DNA of 64,000 nucleotides, taken from positions 248,001 through 312,000 of the forward strand of contig NZ_PPXG01000003.1 of the NCBI RefSeq assembly GCF_002909485.1. The letters are read 5' to 3'. The DNA is from Stutzerimonas stutzeri. Lineage in GTDB: Bacteria > Pseudomonadota > Gammaproteobacteria > Pseudomonadales > Pseudomonadaceae. The notes under the pieces were generated by a model, which saw only the letters and a program-made list of their open reading frames with translations, had not been told where the DNA came from and searched no databases. This document shows, one piece after another, positions 56,574 to 64,000 of the stretch (position 1 is its first letter; each line of letters opens with the position of its first letter). Made by a program: the position numbers and the translations under genes.

Positions 56574-57980
56574 TCAGACGCTGTAGTACAGGTCGTATTC
56601 CAGCGGGTGCACGAAGGTGCGCACCTTGATTTCTTCTTCCGCTTTCAACTCGATGTAGGCATCGATGAAATCGTCGGAGAACACGCCGCCCTTGGTCAGG
56701 AACGCGCGGCCCTTGTCCAGTTCTTCCAGAGCTTCCTTCAGGCTGCCGCAAACCTGCGGGATCAGCTTGCCTTCTTCCGGCGGCAGATCGTAGAGGTTCT
56801 TGTCAGCGGCATCGCCGGGGTGAATCTTGTTCTGGATGCCGTCCAGACCAGCCATCAGCAGTGCAGCGAAGCACAGGTAAGGGTTGGCAGCCGGATCCGG
56901 GAAACGCGCTTCGATACGGCGGGCTTTCGGGCTGGAAACGTAGGGAATACGGATCGAGGCGGAGCGGTTGCGAGCCGAGTAGGCCAGCATGACCGGTGCT
57001 TCGAAGCCCGGGACCAGACGCTTGTAGGAGTTGGTCGACGGGTTGGTGAAACCGTTCAGCGCCTTGCCGTGCTTGATGATGCCGCCGATGAAGTACAGAG
57101 CGGTCTCGGACAGGCCGGCATAACCTTCGCCAGCGAAGGTGTTCTTGCCATCCTTGGAGATGGACATGTGTACGTGCATACCCGAGCCGTTGTCGCCATA
57201 CAGCGGCTTCGGCATGAAGGTGGCGGTCTTGCCGTAGGCATCAGCCACGTTATGTACGCAGTACTTCAGGGTCTGAACTTCGTCAGCCTTGTTGACCAGC
57301 GTGTTGAACTTGACACCGATTTCGTTCTGACCGGCAGTTGCCACTTCGTGGTGATGCACTTCTACGACCAGGCCCATCTCTTCCATGGCGTTGCACATGG
57401 CAGTACGGATTTCATGGTCGTGGTCGCACGGCGGAACCGGGAAGTAGCCACCTTTAACGGCTGGGCGATGGCCCTTGTTGCCGCCTTCGATGTCGGCGTC
57501 GGTGTTCCAGGAGCCCTGCTCGGAGAAGATCTTGAACATGGAGCCGGAGATGTCGGACTTGAACTTCACTTCGTCGAAGATGAAGAACTCCGGCTCCGGG
57601 CCTACGAATACGGTGTCACCGATGCCGGTGCCTTTCAGGAATTCTTCGGCGCGCTTGGCGATGGAGCGCGGGTCGCGGTCGTAGCCCTGCATGGTGCTCG
57701 GCTCGACGATGTCGCAGACCAGAATCAGAGTCGGCTCTTCGGTAAACGGATCGAGAACGGCGGTTTCGTCGACCGGCATCAGGATCATGTCGGAGGCTTC
57801 GATGCCTTTCCAGCCATGGATGGACGAGCCGTCGAACATCTTGCCGTGCTCGAAGAAATCTTCGTCCTGAGCGTCACGGGCCGGAACGGTCACGTGGTGC
57901 TGCTTGCCTTTGGTGTCGGTGAAGCGCAGATCAATCCACTTCACATCGTAATCTTTGATCAGTTGAAGCGACTTCGACAT
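56574..57980 (-). CDS. glnA: Glutamine synthetase type I (GlnA)
   Basis: A 468-residue dodecameric enzyme that makes glutamine from glutamate and ammonia. The N-terminal DLRFTDTKG, the metal/substrate motifs FDGSSIHGW and [10 protein letters not shown], and the adenylylation-site context NLYDLPPEE (regulatory Tyr near the C-terminus) are present. The start [10 protein letters not shown] has GGAGAG eight bases upstream. It is preceded by a strong sigma-54 candidate. Confidence 0.97.
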   Translation of the reverse strand: MSKSLQLIKDYDVKWIDLRFTDTKGKQHHVTVPARDAQDEDFFEHGKMFDGSSIHGWKGIEASDMILMPVDETAVLDPFTEEPTLILVCDIVEPSTMQGYDRDPRSIAKRAEEFLKGTGIGDTVFVGPEPEFFIFDEVKFKSDISGSMFKIFSEQGSWNTDADIEGGNKGHRPAVKGGYFPVPPCDHDHEIRTAMCNAMEEMGLVVEVHHHEVATAGQNEIGVKFNTLVNKADEVQTLKYCVHNVADAYGKTATFMPKPLYGDNGSGMHVHMSISKDGKNTFAGEGYAGLSETALYFIGGIIKHGKALNGFTNPSTNSYKRLVPGFEAPVMLAYSARNRSASIRIPYVSSPKARRIEARFPDPAANPYLCFAALLMAGLDGIQNKIHPGDAADKNLYDLPPEEGKLIPQVCGSLKEALEELDKGRAFLTKGGVFSDDFIDAYIELKAEEEIKVRTFVHPLEYDLYYSV

Positions 57981-58080
57981 GGTGCTCTCCAAGTGGTGGA
58001 AGCGTTGACAGGTTGCTTCCGAAATCTAGGGGTGAAGCCGAGCGGGGATACTCCGTCACGGCGACCTGCCTCACAAGGGA

Positions 58081-58095
58081 GCAAATTGCATGCCA
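58081..58095 (-). promoter_or_regulatory. Sigma-54 promoter of glnA
   Basis: TGGCATGCAATTTGC: GG and GC are spaced by exactly 10 bases, with TGGCA at -24 and TTGC at -12. The start would fall near 58069, about 90 bases before the glnA ATG. Confidence 0.75.
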
Positions 58096-58180
58096 GTGCT
58101 CCGTCTTGGGACTGCAGGCCGGTAATTGCGGTACTGCGACACTTATAAAGGAGGGAGCATAGTTGTCTGGAGCAATGGCT

Positions 58181-58195
58181 GCGCGGTAATGGTGC
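58181..58195 (-). promoter_or_regulatory. Weak NtrC-type site 2 upstream of glnA
   Basis: GCGCG-N5-GGTGC keeps one perfect half-site. It is centred about 31 bp from site 1 (three helical turns) and about 119 bp upstream of the inferred start. Confidence 0.4.
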
Positions 58196-58211
58196 GAAAC
58201 ACTGTCTGTGC

Positions 58212-58226
58212 GCATCCTTTTGGTGC
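58212..58226 (-). promoter_or_regulatory. NtrC-type site 1 upstream of glnA
   Basis: GCATC-N5-GGTGC, a single mismatch to the GCACC-N5-GGTGC consensus. It is centred about 150 bp upstream of the inferred sigma-54 start. Confidence 0.5.
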
Positions 58227-58273
58227 GTTTCCGTGCATTTGAAGAAACCGATTAAATGTTGAGCAGTTTCCGC

Positions 58274-58279
58274 TATACT
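58274..58279 (+). promoter_or_regulatory. Candidate -10 of thiI
   Basis: TATACT in CGCTATACTCCGCGCC, 44 bases before the thiI ATG. TTAAAT about 17 bases upstream could be a weak -35. Confidence 0.5.
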
Positions 58280-58323
58280 CCGCGCCCCTCTTTTCCTGCC
58301 ACGTCGGCGCCCGCGCTGTTTCC

Positions 58324-59778
58324 ATGAAGCTGATCGTCAAGGTTTTTCCCGAAATCACCATCAAGAGCCCGCCGGTGCGCAAGGGCTTCATTCGCCAATT
58401 GGCGAAGAACATCCGCACCGTGTTGCGCGAGCTCGATCCCGGCCTGCGGGTCGAGGGCGTGTGGGACAACATCGAGGTGGAAACGGCGCTCGGCGAGCCG
58501 AAGCTGCTGCGCGAGATGATCGAGCGGCTGCGCTGCACGCCCGGTATCGCCCATTGCCTGGAAGTGCACGAGTACCCGCTGGGCGATCTCGACGATATCG
58601 TTGCCAAGTGCAAGGCGCACTACGCCGAACGCCTGCCGGGCAAGATCTTCGCCGTGCGCTGCAAGCGTGCCGGCAAGCACCCGTTCAGCTCCATGGACGT
58701 CGAGCGTCATGTCGGCAGCCAGCTGCGTCAGCAGTGCGGTGCCGCCGGCATCTCGCTGAAGGCGCCGGAAGTCGAAGTGCGCATGGAGATCCGCGACCAG
58801 CGCCTCTTCGTCGTGCACGAGCAGCATGACGGTATCGGCGGCTATCCGCTGGGGGCGCTGGAGCAGACGTTGGTATTGATGTCCGGTGGTTTTGATTCCA
58901 CCGTCGCCGCCTACCAGATGATGCGCCGTGGACTGATGACCCATTTCTGCTTCTTCAATCTGGGCGGTCGGGCCCACGAGCTGGGCGTGATGGAAGTCGC
59001 CCATTATCTGTGGAAAAAATACGGTAGCTCGCATCGGGTGCTGTTCATCAGCGTGCCATTCGAGGAAGTCGTCGGCGAGATCCTACAGAAGGTCGACAAC
59101 AGCCAGATGGGCGTCGTCCTCAAGCGCATGATGCTGCGCGTCTCGACGCAGATCGCCGAGCGCCTGCATATCGATGCCCTGGTGACCGGCGAGGCCATCT
59201 CCCAGGTATCCAGCCAGACCCTGCCTAACCTCTCGGTAATCGATTCGGCCACCGACATGCTGGTGCTGCGTCCGCTGATCGCCAGCCACAAGCAGGATAT
59301 CATCGACACCGCTTTCGAGATCGGCACCGCCGAGTTCGCCAAGAACATGCCTGAATACTGCGGCGTGATCTCGGTGAATCCGACTACCAAGGCCAAGCGT
59401 TACCGCATCGAGCACGAAGAAAAACAGTTCGATATGGCTATCCTGGAGCGTGCGTTGGCCAATGCCCGTCAGGTTGCCATCGACCGCGTGATCGACGAGC
59501 TGGGCCAGGATTTGCAAGTAGAGGAAGTTGCCGAGCCGAGTGTTGGCCAGGTCATCCTCGACATTCGTCACCCCGACAGCGCCGAGGACGAACCGCTCGA
59601 GCTGTCCGGTATCGAAGTACAGACGCTACCCTTCTATGCGCTTAACAACCGATTCAAGGACCTGGATGAAAATCGCCAGTACCTGCTTTATTGCGATAAA
59701 GGTGTCATGAGCCGCCTGCATGCTCACCATCTGCTGAGCGAGGGGCATGTCAATGTACGCGTCTATCGTCCGGCCTGA
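58324..59778 (+). CDS. thiI: tRNA 4-thiouridine synthase ThiI with rhodanese domain
   Basis: A 484-residue sulfurtransferase. An N-terminal ferredoxin-like/THUMP region (about 1-165) is followed by a PP-loop ATPase ([14 protein letters not shown]) and a C-terminal rhodanese-like domain with the active Cys in [10 protein letters not shown]. It makes 4-thiouridine at tRNA position 8 and passes sulfur to thiazole synthesis. The long rhodanese-containing form is the gammaproteobacterial type. It is divergent from glnA. Confidence 0.96.
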   Translation: MKLIVKVFPEITIKSPPVRKGFIRQLAKNIRTVLRELDPGLRVEGVWDNIEVETALGEPKLLREMIERLRCTPGIAHCLEVHEYPLGDLDDIVAKCKAHYAERLPGKIFAVRCKRAGKHPFSSMDVERHVGSQLRQQCGAAGISLKAPEVEVRMEIRDQRLFVVHEQHDGIGGYPLGALEQTLVLMSGGFDSTVAAYQMMRRGLMTHFCFFNLGGRAHELGVMEVAHYLWKKYGSSHRVLFISVPFEEVVGEILQKVDNSQMGVVLKRMMLRVSTQIAERLHIDALVTGEAISQVSSQTLPNLSVIDSATDMLVLRPLIASHKQDIIDTAFEIGTAEFAKNMPEYCGVISVNPTTKAKRYRIEHEEKQFDMAILERALANARQVAIDRVIDELGQDLQVEEVAEPSVGQVILDIRHPDSAEDEPLELSGIEVQTLPFYALNNRFKDLDENRQYLLYCDKGVMSRLHAHHLLSEGHVNVRVYRPA

Positions 59779-59945
59779 CTCATCGGTGAAACAGCCGGGG
59801 CTGCTGGGCGGCAGCATCCGCCACCGCCCTCCCGACCGGCACTGATCGCAAGGCCAGGCCGTTACAACCTCGGACAGGCTGATGTCGTCCGGACTACTTC
59901 CAGCTTCCAGCCCCAGCTTGAAGCTATCTACAGAGAAAAGAATCA

Positions 59946-61766
59946 GTGATCGAGAATCTACGCAACATCGCCATCATCGCCCACGTCGACCATGGCAAGA
60001 CCACCCTCGTCGACAAACTCCTGCGCCTGTCCGGCACCCTGGACCGCAAGGAGCTGGAAAACGAGCGCGTGATGGACTCCAACGACCAGGAAAAGGAACG
60101 CGGCATCACCATCCTGGCCAAGAACACTGCGCTGAAGTGGAAGGACTACAGCATCAACATCGTCGACACCCCCGGCCACGCCGACTTCGGCGGTGAAGTC
60201 GAGCGCGTGATGTCGATGGTTGACTCCGTGCTGCTGGTGGTCGACGCTCAGGACGGCCCCATGCCGCAGACCCGCTTCGTGACCCAGAAGGCCTTCAAGG
60301 CCGGCCTGCGTCCGATCGTCGTGGTCAACAAGATCGACCGTCCGGGCGCGCGTCCTGACTGGGTCATCGACCAGATATTCGACCTGTTCGACAACCTCGG
60401 CGCCACCGACGAGCAGCTGGACTTCCCGATCGTCTACGCCAGTGCCCTGAACGGCATCGCCGGCATGGACCACGAGAAGATGGACGACAACATGGATGCC
60501 CTGTTCCAGGCCATCGTCGACCACGTCCCGGCACCAGTCGTCGATGCCAACGGCCCGTTCCAGATGCAAATCTCGCAGCTGGACTACAACAGCTTTCTCG
60601 GCGTGATCGGTATCGGTCGTATCGCCCGCGGCACCATCAAGGCGAACACGCCGGTCAGCGCCATTGGCGCCGACGGCAAGAAGCGCAACGGTCGTATCCT
60701 CAAGATCATGGGCCACTCCGGCCTGCAGCGCGTCGAAGTGCAGGAAGCCGAAGCCGGCGACATCGTCTGCGTATCCGGTATGGACGAGCTGTACATCTCC
60801 GACACCCTGTGCGACCAGAACAATGTCGAAGCGCTGCCGCCGCTGACCGTCGACCAGCCGACCGTGAGCATGACCTTCCAGGTCAATGACTCGCCGTTCG
60901 CCGGCCGTGAAGGCAAGTTCGTCACCAGCCGCAACATCAAGGATCGTCTGGAGAAGGAGCTGCTGCACAACGTTGCCCTGCGCGTCGAGCCAGGTGACAG
61001 CCCTGAGAAGTTCAAGGTTTCCGGTCGTGGCGAGCTGCACCTTTCGGTACTGATCGAAACCATGCGCCGTGAAGGCTTCGAGCTGGCCGTAGGCCGTCCG
61101 GAAGTGGTGATCATCGAGAACGAGGCCGGCGACAAGCAGGAGCCGTACGAGAACGTCACCATCGACATCGAAGAGCAGCACCAGGGTCCGGTGATGGAGC
61201 AGATGGGCCTGCGTAAGGGCGATCTGAGCAACATGGTTCCGGATGGCAAGGGTCGTGTGCGTCTGGAATACACCATCCCGGCGCGTGGCCTGATCGGCTT
61301 CCGTAACAACTTCCTGACCATGACCTCGGGTAGCGGCATCCTGACCTCGACCTTCAGTCACTACGGCCCGATCAAGGCCGGTGAAGTGACCAACCGCCAG
61401 AACGGCGTGCTGGTTTCGATGGCCACCGGTACCGCGCTGACCTACTCGCTAGAAACCCTGCAGGCGCGCGGCAAGCTGTTCCTTGGCCCAGGCGACGAGA
61501 TCTACGAAGGCCAGCTGTGCGGCATCAACAGCCGTGACAACGACTTGGTGCTCAACCCCACCAAGGGCAAGAAGCTCGACAACATGCGCGCTTCCGGCAA
61601 GGACGAAGTCATCGCCCTGGTTCCGCCGATCCGGTTCACCCTCGAGCAGGCGTTGGAATTCATCGCCGACGACGAACTGGTCGAAGTGACGCCGAAGTCG
61701 ATCCGTCTGCGTAAGAAGTACCTCAACGAGAACGACCGCAAGCGCTTCGAGCGTAGCAAGGTCTAA
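59946..61766 (+). CDS. typA: Translational GTPase TypA/BipA
   Basis: A 606-residue ribosome-binding GTPase. G1 AHVDHGKTT, switch I (ERGITI), G3 [11 protein letters not shown] and G4 NKID are intact, and elongation-factor-like domains and the BipA-specific C-domain follow. It assists 50S assembly and stress growth, especially in the cold. The start is GTG at 59946. It is probably preceded by a leader after thiI. Confidence 0.96.
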   Translation: MIENLRNIAIIAHVDHGKTTLVDKLLRLSGTLDRKELENERVMDSNDQEKERGITILAKNTALKWKDYSINIVDTPGHADFGGEVERVMSMVDSVLLVVDAQDGPMPQTRFVTQKAFKAGLRPIVVVNKIDRPGARPDWVIDQIFDLFDNLGATDEQLDFPIVYASALNGIAGMDHEKMDDNMDALFQAIVDHVPAPVVDANGPFQMQISQLDYNSFLGVIGIGRIARGTIKANTPVSAIGADGKKRNGRILKIMGHSGLQRVEVQEAEAGDIVCVSGMDELYISDTLCDQNNVEALPPLTVDQPTVSMTFQVNDSPFAGREGKFVTSRNIKDRLEKELLHNVALRVEPGDSPEKFKVSGRGELHLSVLIETMRREGFELAVGRPEVVIIENEAGDKQEPYENVTIDIEEQHQGPVMEQMGLRKGDLSNMVPDGKGRVRLEYTIPARGLIGFRNNFLTMTSGSGILTSTFSHYGPIKAGEVTNRQNGVLVSMATGTALTYSLETLQARGKLFLGPGDEIYEGQLCGINSRDNDLVLNPTKGKKLDNMRASGKDEVIALVPPIRFTLEQALEFIADDELVEVTPKSIRLRKKYLNENDRKRFERSKV

Positions 61767-61784
61767 ACACTGTTGCAGTAAGAC

Positions 61785-61806
61785 AAAGGCGCCTTCGGGC
61801 GCCTTT
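61785..61806 (+). terminator. Intrinsic terminator of typA
   Basis: AAAGGCGCC-TTCG-GGCGCCTTT, 9 bp with a tetraloop, followed by GTTGTTTT. Confidence 0.9.
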
Positions 61807-61952
61807 GTTGTTTTAGGCGTGATTGCAATCCAGGCGGTGCCTGGCCTTAAATCCCATGGGGCATGGCTTTGATCAAAGGTGCGAATGGCAGGCTGGCATC
61901 AACACATCGGTCGGGCCTTGGGCAGCGCTTCTCTAGTAGGTAGCAGCGCCAA

Positions 61953-62252
61953 TTACAGAGTAATGCCGGTACCGTCAGGCCAAGACCGATCCAAGGGCCA
62001 GCCAACGGCAGCAAGCGCAACGGCCAGCCCACCGATAGCCGCACCCAGGCCCATCCCAAGGTGCCTCGCCGAGGTGTTCAGGGAGGCTCCGGTACTGCTG
62101 CTGGCTGGGGCGCTATGGAGCTGGAAGCTTTGCACGACCGGAGAAACCATACAGCTGATGGTCTCCAGGGCATCACGCACGGGATGAAGATGGCGCTGTG
62201 CAAGCTCAGCGGAATGTCGCAGCGCCAGGCAGAAGGTGAGAAAAATCACCAT
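61953..62252 (-). CDS. Hypothetical small membrane protein
   Basis: A 99-residue ORF starting ATG two or three bases after the stop of the upstream fragment. It has a hydrophobic start (MVIFLTFCLALRH) and a Gly/Ala-rich helix near residues 65-85 (GMGLGAAIGGLAVALAAVGW). There is no ribosome-binding site and no recognised family. A different frame over its second half also encodes hydrophobic residues, so the region may be decayed. Confidence 0.3.
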   Translation of the reverse strand: MVIFLTFCLALRHSAELAQRHLHPVRDALETISCMVSPVVQSFQLHSAPASSSTGASLNTSARHLGMGLGAAIGGLAVALAAVGWPLDRSWPDGTGITL

Positions 62253-62255
62253 GGC

Positions 62256-62440
62256 TAGGCGAGACCGACGTGATCGGCCAGCCAGTCGCCCAGATAGCCG
62301 CCCAGAGCCGCCAGGCTGATCAGCAACCGCAGGCCGCTCACCGTGGAAACGTCGGTCATTCCAAGCATCGTCGCTAGATACGGCGTGAAATAGAGGATGA
62401 GATGTCCACCGAGCAGCAAGATAGAGACGGCCTGCGCCAG
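62256..62440 (-). pseudogene. Fragment of a polytopic membrane protein gene
   Basis: A minus-strand frame of about 60 codons ending at TAG (62256-62258) encodes two membrane-helix-like segments, AVSILLLGGHLILYF and GLRLLISLAALGGYLGDWLADH. Codon use looks native. The frame is cut upstream by TAG at 62441-62443 and by another stop near 62490, and between them it reads FLRQLSHRPL. No start or ribosome-binding site is convincing. It is most simply a decayed 3' end of a transporter-like gene. Confidence 0.4.
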
Positions 62441-62595
62441 CTAGAGCGGTCGATGGCTCAGTTGTCTCAGAAAACCGCCCGACCAGCAGGGGTGCTAGAA
62501 CGGCTGTCGGGTATGGGGCTTGCGGTGCACCCTCCGCTCTCGCCGCTGCGCGGCGAAAGACGGAACTGGCTACCCAGAGGCCGTGCCGCGTCGCT

Positions 62596-63798
62596 TCAGA
62601 GTAGTGCCCAGTGCTGCGCTGCCTGCCATCCCAGCGAGGCGATGGACAACACGGTGGCGCCGACGAGCACCAGGCGCTGATGCGACAGGCTCAGCGCTTG
62701 CTTGGCCACCAGAGCGCTCAGATGGTCGGCCAACTGCTCCTGTGAATTCGTCAGGTTTTCACGCTGGCTTTCGAGTGACCGGACCAGGGATTCTTCCATT
62801 GCCGCTGAGCGATGCTTGACGTCGGCTTCGTGGGCTTCGATTCGTTCCTGCATGCTGTGGCTATGAGCCAGCTGCCACTGGTCCTGCCTTTCAGCCTGGG
62901 CGGCATGCTGTTCGCTCAACGTAGCGATGCGGCTGTCCTGTGATGCAGCTCGTTCGCTCTGTTGCACCTCGAACGCTTGTGCATCCTGCAGAAGCTGCTT
63001 GTGAAACGTCTGATTTTCCTCTGCCAGTTGGGTGAGCTCGGTGCGGTTCTGCTGCGCCTGTACGTCCATCGCATCGGCCAGGCGCCTTTCGTTTTCCACC
63101 TGGCGCCGCTCCACCTCATCGAGCCCCGCCGCCAAGCGATTCAGACAGTGCTTTTCAACTTCCTCCATCTGTTGTTCCAGGTTGTTGCGCAATGCCTGGC
63201 CGGCGCTGTCGATCCGTTGTTCGGCTTCGGTCACTAGACGTACGCAGCCCACCAGTTTCTGTGCCTGCTCCTGAGTCAGGCCCTTGGCTTCCAGAAGTCC
63301 CTGATTCGCGGCATTGATCGCGTCCTGTTGTTCGCCCAGCTGAATCTGTTGCGCAAGGATTCTCTCATTCTGCGCCTGGAGTTCTTCAGCCTGCTTCTTC
63401 AGCAGATTCTGCTGTTGCAACAGAAGGTTCTGCTGGTCGCTCAGTACTTTGGAGATGGCGGTGTTGACCACCAGTAACTGGGACGATTTCTGCGTCAGTT
63501 GACCGATCGAGGCATTGAGGTCCAACTGTGCTTCCTGGATCTTGTCGCTGCGGCCGTAGAACCAGTTGCCGACGAAGTTTCCCTCTTTTTTCTCCTCCCT
63601 GAGCTTGGCCAGGCGCTTGGCTTCGGACTGGACCTTCTGCTGGTCGTCGTTGAGGCCGTGCAGCAATTCCTTAATGTTGCTCTGCTGGATGATTCGCTCG
63701 GGCACGCTCAGGTTGGAAAATGCCTGCACGATCTGCAGTTCCTGGGAGTTTTCCGCGCCAGACTTGGTGACGGCGGGCGCTGTTGTTTCGAGGGGCAT
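62596..63798 (-). CDS. Long coiled-coil protein with a C-terminal membrane anchor
   Basis: A 400-residue protein. Residues about 45-360 are almost continuously Gln/Glu/Ala/Leu-rich heptad-like sequence (for example LLLQQQNLLKKQAEELQAQN), interrupted by a short GNFVGNWFYGRSDKI segment. The last about 25 residues form one hydrophobic helix (LVLVGATVLSIASLGW), so it should be a tail-anchored inner-membrane protein facing the cytoplasm. No enzyme or known domain is recognised. It is likely co-transcribed with the upstream gene that runs off the window. Confidence 0.72.
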   Translation of the reverse strand: MPLETTAPAVTKSGAENSQELQIVQAFSNLSVPERIIQQSNIKELLHGLNDDQQKVQSEAKRLAKLREEKKEGNFVGNWFYGRSDKIQEAQLDLNASIGQLTQKSSQLLVVNTAISKVLSDQQNLLLQQQNLLKKQAEELQAQNERILAQQIQLGEQQDAINAANQGLLEAKGLTQEQAQKLVGCVRLVTEAEQRIDSAGQALRNNLEQQMEEVEKHCLNRLAAGLDEVERRQVENERRLADAMDVQAQQNRTELTQLAEENQTFHKQLLQDAQAFEVQQSERAASQDSRIATLSEQHAAQAERQDQWQLAHSHSMQERIEAHEADVKHRSAAMEESLVRSLESQRENLTNSQEQLADHLSALVAKQALSLSHQRLVLVGATVLSIASLGWQAAQHWALL

Positions 63799-63885
63799 TG
63801 GCTGTCCTGTCGAGGCTGCGTGGGTTGGGGCGGTCGAATACGCGGTGCATCACGCCCTTCGCGCGATGAGTCCGCGTGGGTTGGT

Positions 63886-64000
63886 TCAGAGGGTTTTCAG
63901 GAATTCGTCGATTTCTGCCTGGCTCTCGTCGATGTAATTGATCATGCGTCGGCTTTTCTCGACCTGTTCTCGGGTGCTGGCCACGGCGCTGTCGAGGCTG
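63886..64000 (-). CDS. C-terminal end of an unidentified gene
   Basis: The minus-strand frame ending at TGA (63886-63888) is open to the window edge. It encodes a charged helix, EQVEKSRRMINYIDES then QAEIDEFLKTL. There is too little to assign a family. It is 87 bases upstream of, and probably in an operon with, the coiled-coil membrane protein. Confidence 0.55.
   Translation of the reverse strand, partial: SLDSAVASTREQVEKSRRMINYIDESQAEIDEFLKTL

Larger units (their letters stand above)
57981..58323. other. Divergent control region of glnA and thiI
   Basis: 343 bp without a gene. It holds the glnA leader, a sigma-54 promoter and two NtrC-type palindromes read toward glnA, and a TATACT -10 toward thiI. 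These are listed separately. Confidence 0.6.

Noticed and set aside
56397..58148. A 583-codon open frame antisense to glnA
   Set aside because: It lies opposite an unmistakable glutamine synthetase gene and shows no domain.
59958..61361. A 467-codon open frame antisense to typA
   Set aside because: It is the high-GC mirror of a strongly conserved coding sequence, has no recognisable domain and no ribosome-binding site.
61847..62059. A 70-codon ORF overlapping the hypothetical membrane protein
   Set aside because: It is in a different frame from the better-supported ORF at 61953-62252 and has no ribosome-binding site, though its hydrophobic character is noted.

Overview
The window reads as chromosomal DNA of a high-GC gammaproteobacterium of the genus Pseudomonas in the broad sense, most likely the P. 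stutzeri (Stutzerimonas) group. The basis is gene content and gene order recalled from pseudomonads: hslVU - DUF971 gene - ubiEJB - hisIE - tatABC - rsmE, typA - thiI - glnA - DUF4124 pair - ntrBC - trmL, and yrfG/nudE/cysQ. The species assignment is an inference. No rRNA, tRNA, CRISPR array, intact insertion sequence or prophage was found.

Layout. 1-9.8 kb: the 3' end of a RecQ-type helicase gene; a soluble FIST-domain chemoreceptor facing a membrane chemoreceptor; a Tat-exported aldo/keto reductase; a polytopic transporter; a lipoprotein; a short HPF/RaiA-like ribosome factor; a histidine phosphatase. 9.9-12.6 kb: a secreted DUF4432 (aldose-epimerase-like) protein, then a cold-shock gene flanked by two related small RNA loci. 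Each has GGA-loop hairpins, an upstream GacA-type half palindrome and its own terminator, which is the layout of Gac-controlled RsmX/Y/Z decoys of the RsmA/CsrA protein. 12.6-18.0 kb: a tightly overlapping operon encoding a complete stressosome core (RsbR, RsbS, RsbT), an ATPase-PP2C phosphatase fusion and two histidine kinases. 18.2-24.2 kb: a LysR regulator divergent from a fatty-acid or organic-acid catabolic set (3-hydroxyacyl-CoA dehydrogenase, acyl-CoA dehydrogenase, iron alcohol dehydrogenase, thioesterase). 24.3-39.6 kb: a glycine-zipper protein, fdhD, a large hybrid kinase, yrfG, nudE-cysQ, glgP, fbp and several lipoproteins and small housekeeping genes (lipocalin, prolyl aminopeptidase, dtd). 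39.8-49 kb: rsmE-tatCBA-hisEI-ubiBJE on the minus strand, a PHA-system family gene, a DUF971 gene and hslUV. 49-56.5 kb: a YdeP/FdhF-type molybdoenzyme (a plausible FdhD client), trmL, ntrC-ntrB and two DUF4124 proteins. 56.5-61.8 kb: glnA, thiI and typA. 61.8-64 kb: a poorly organised stretch with remnants of small membrane proteins, then a 400-residue coiled-coil protein with a C-terminal membrane anchor and the tail of an unknown neighbour.

How it fits together. Regulation dominates. The Rsm-type sRNAs would titrate RsmA/CsrA. The stressosome operon would gate a partner switch and a phosphorelay. The nitrogen block is self-consistent: ntrB and glnA both carry candidate sigma-54 promoters with NtrC-type palindromes about 120-150 bp upstream. 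The Tat translocase encoded here could export the Tat-signal reductase. The mcl-PHA gene cluster that I recall between the DUF971 gene and the ubiE region in other pseudomonads is absent here; a short repeat element lies in that gap.
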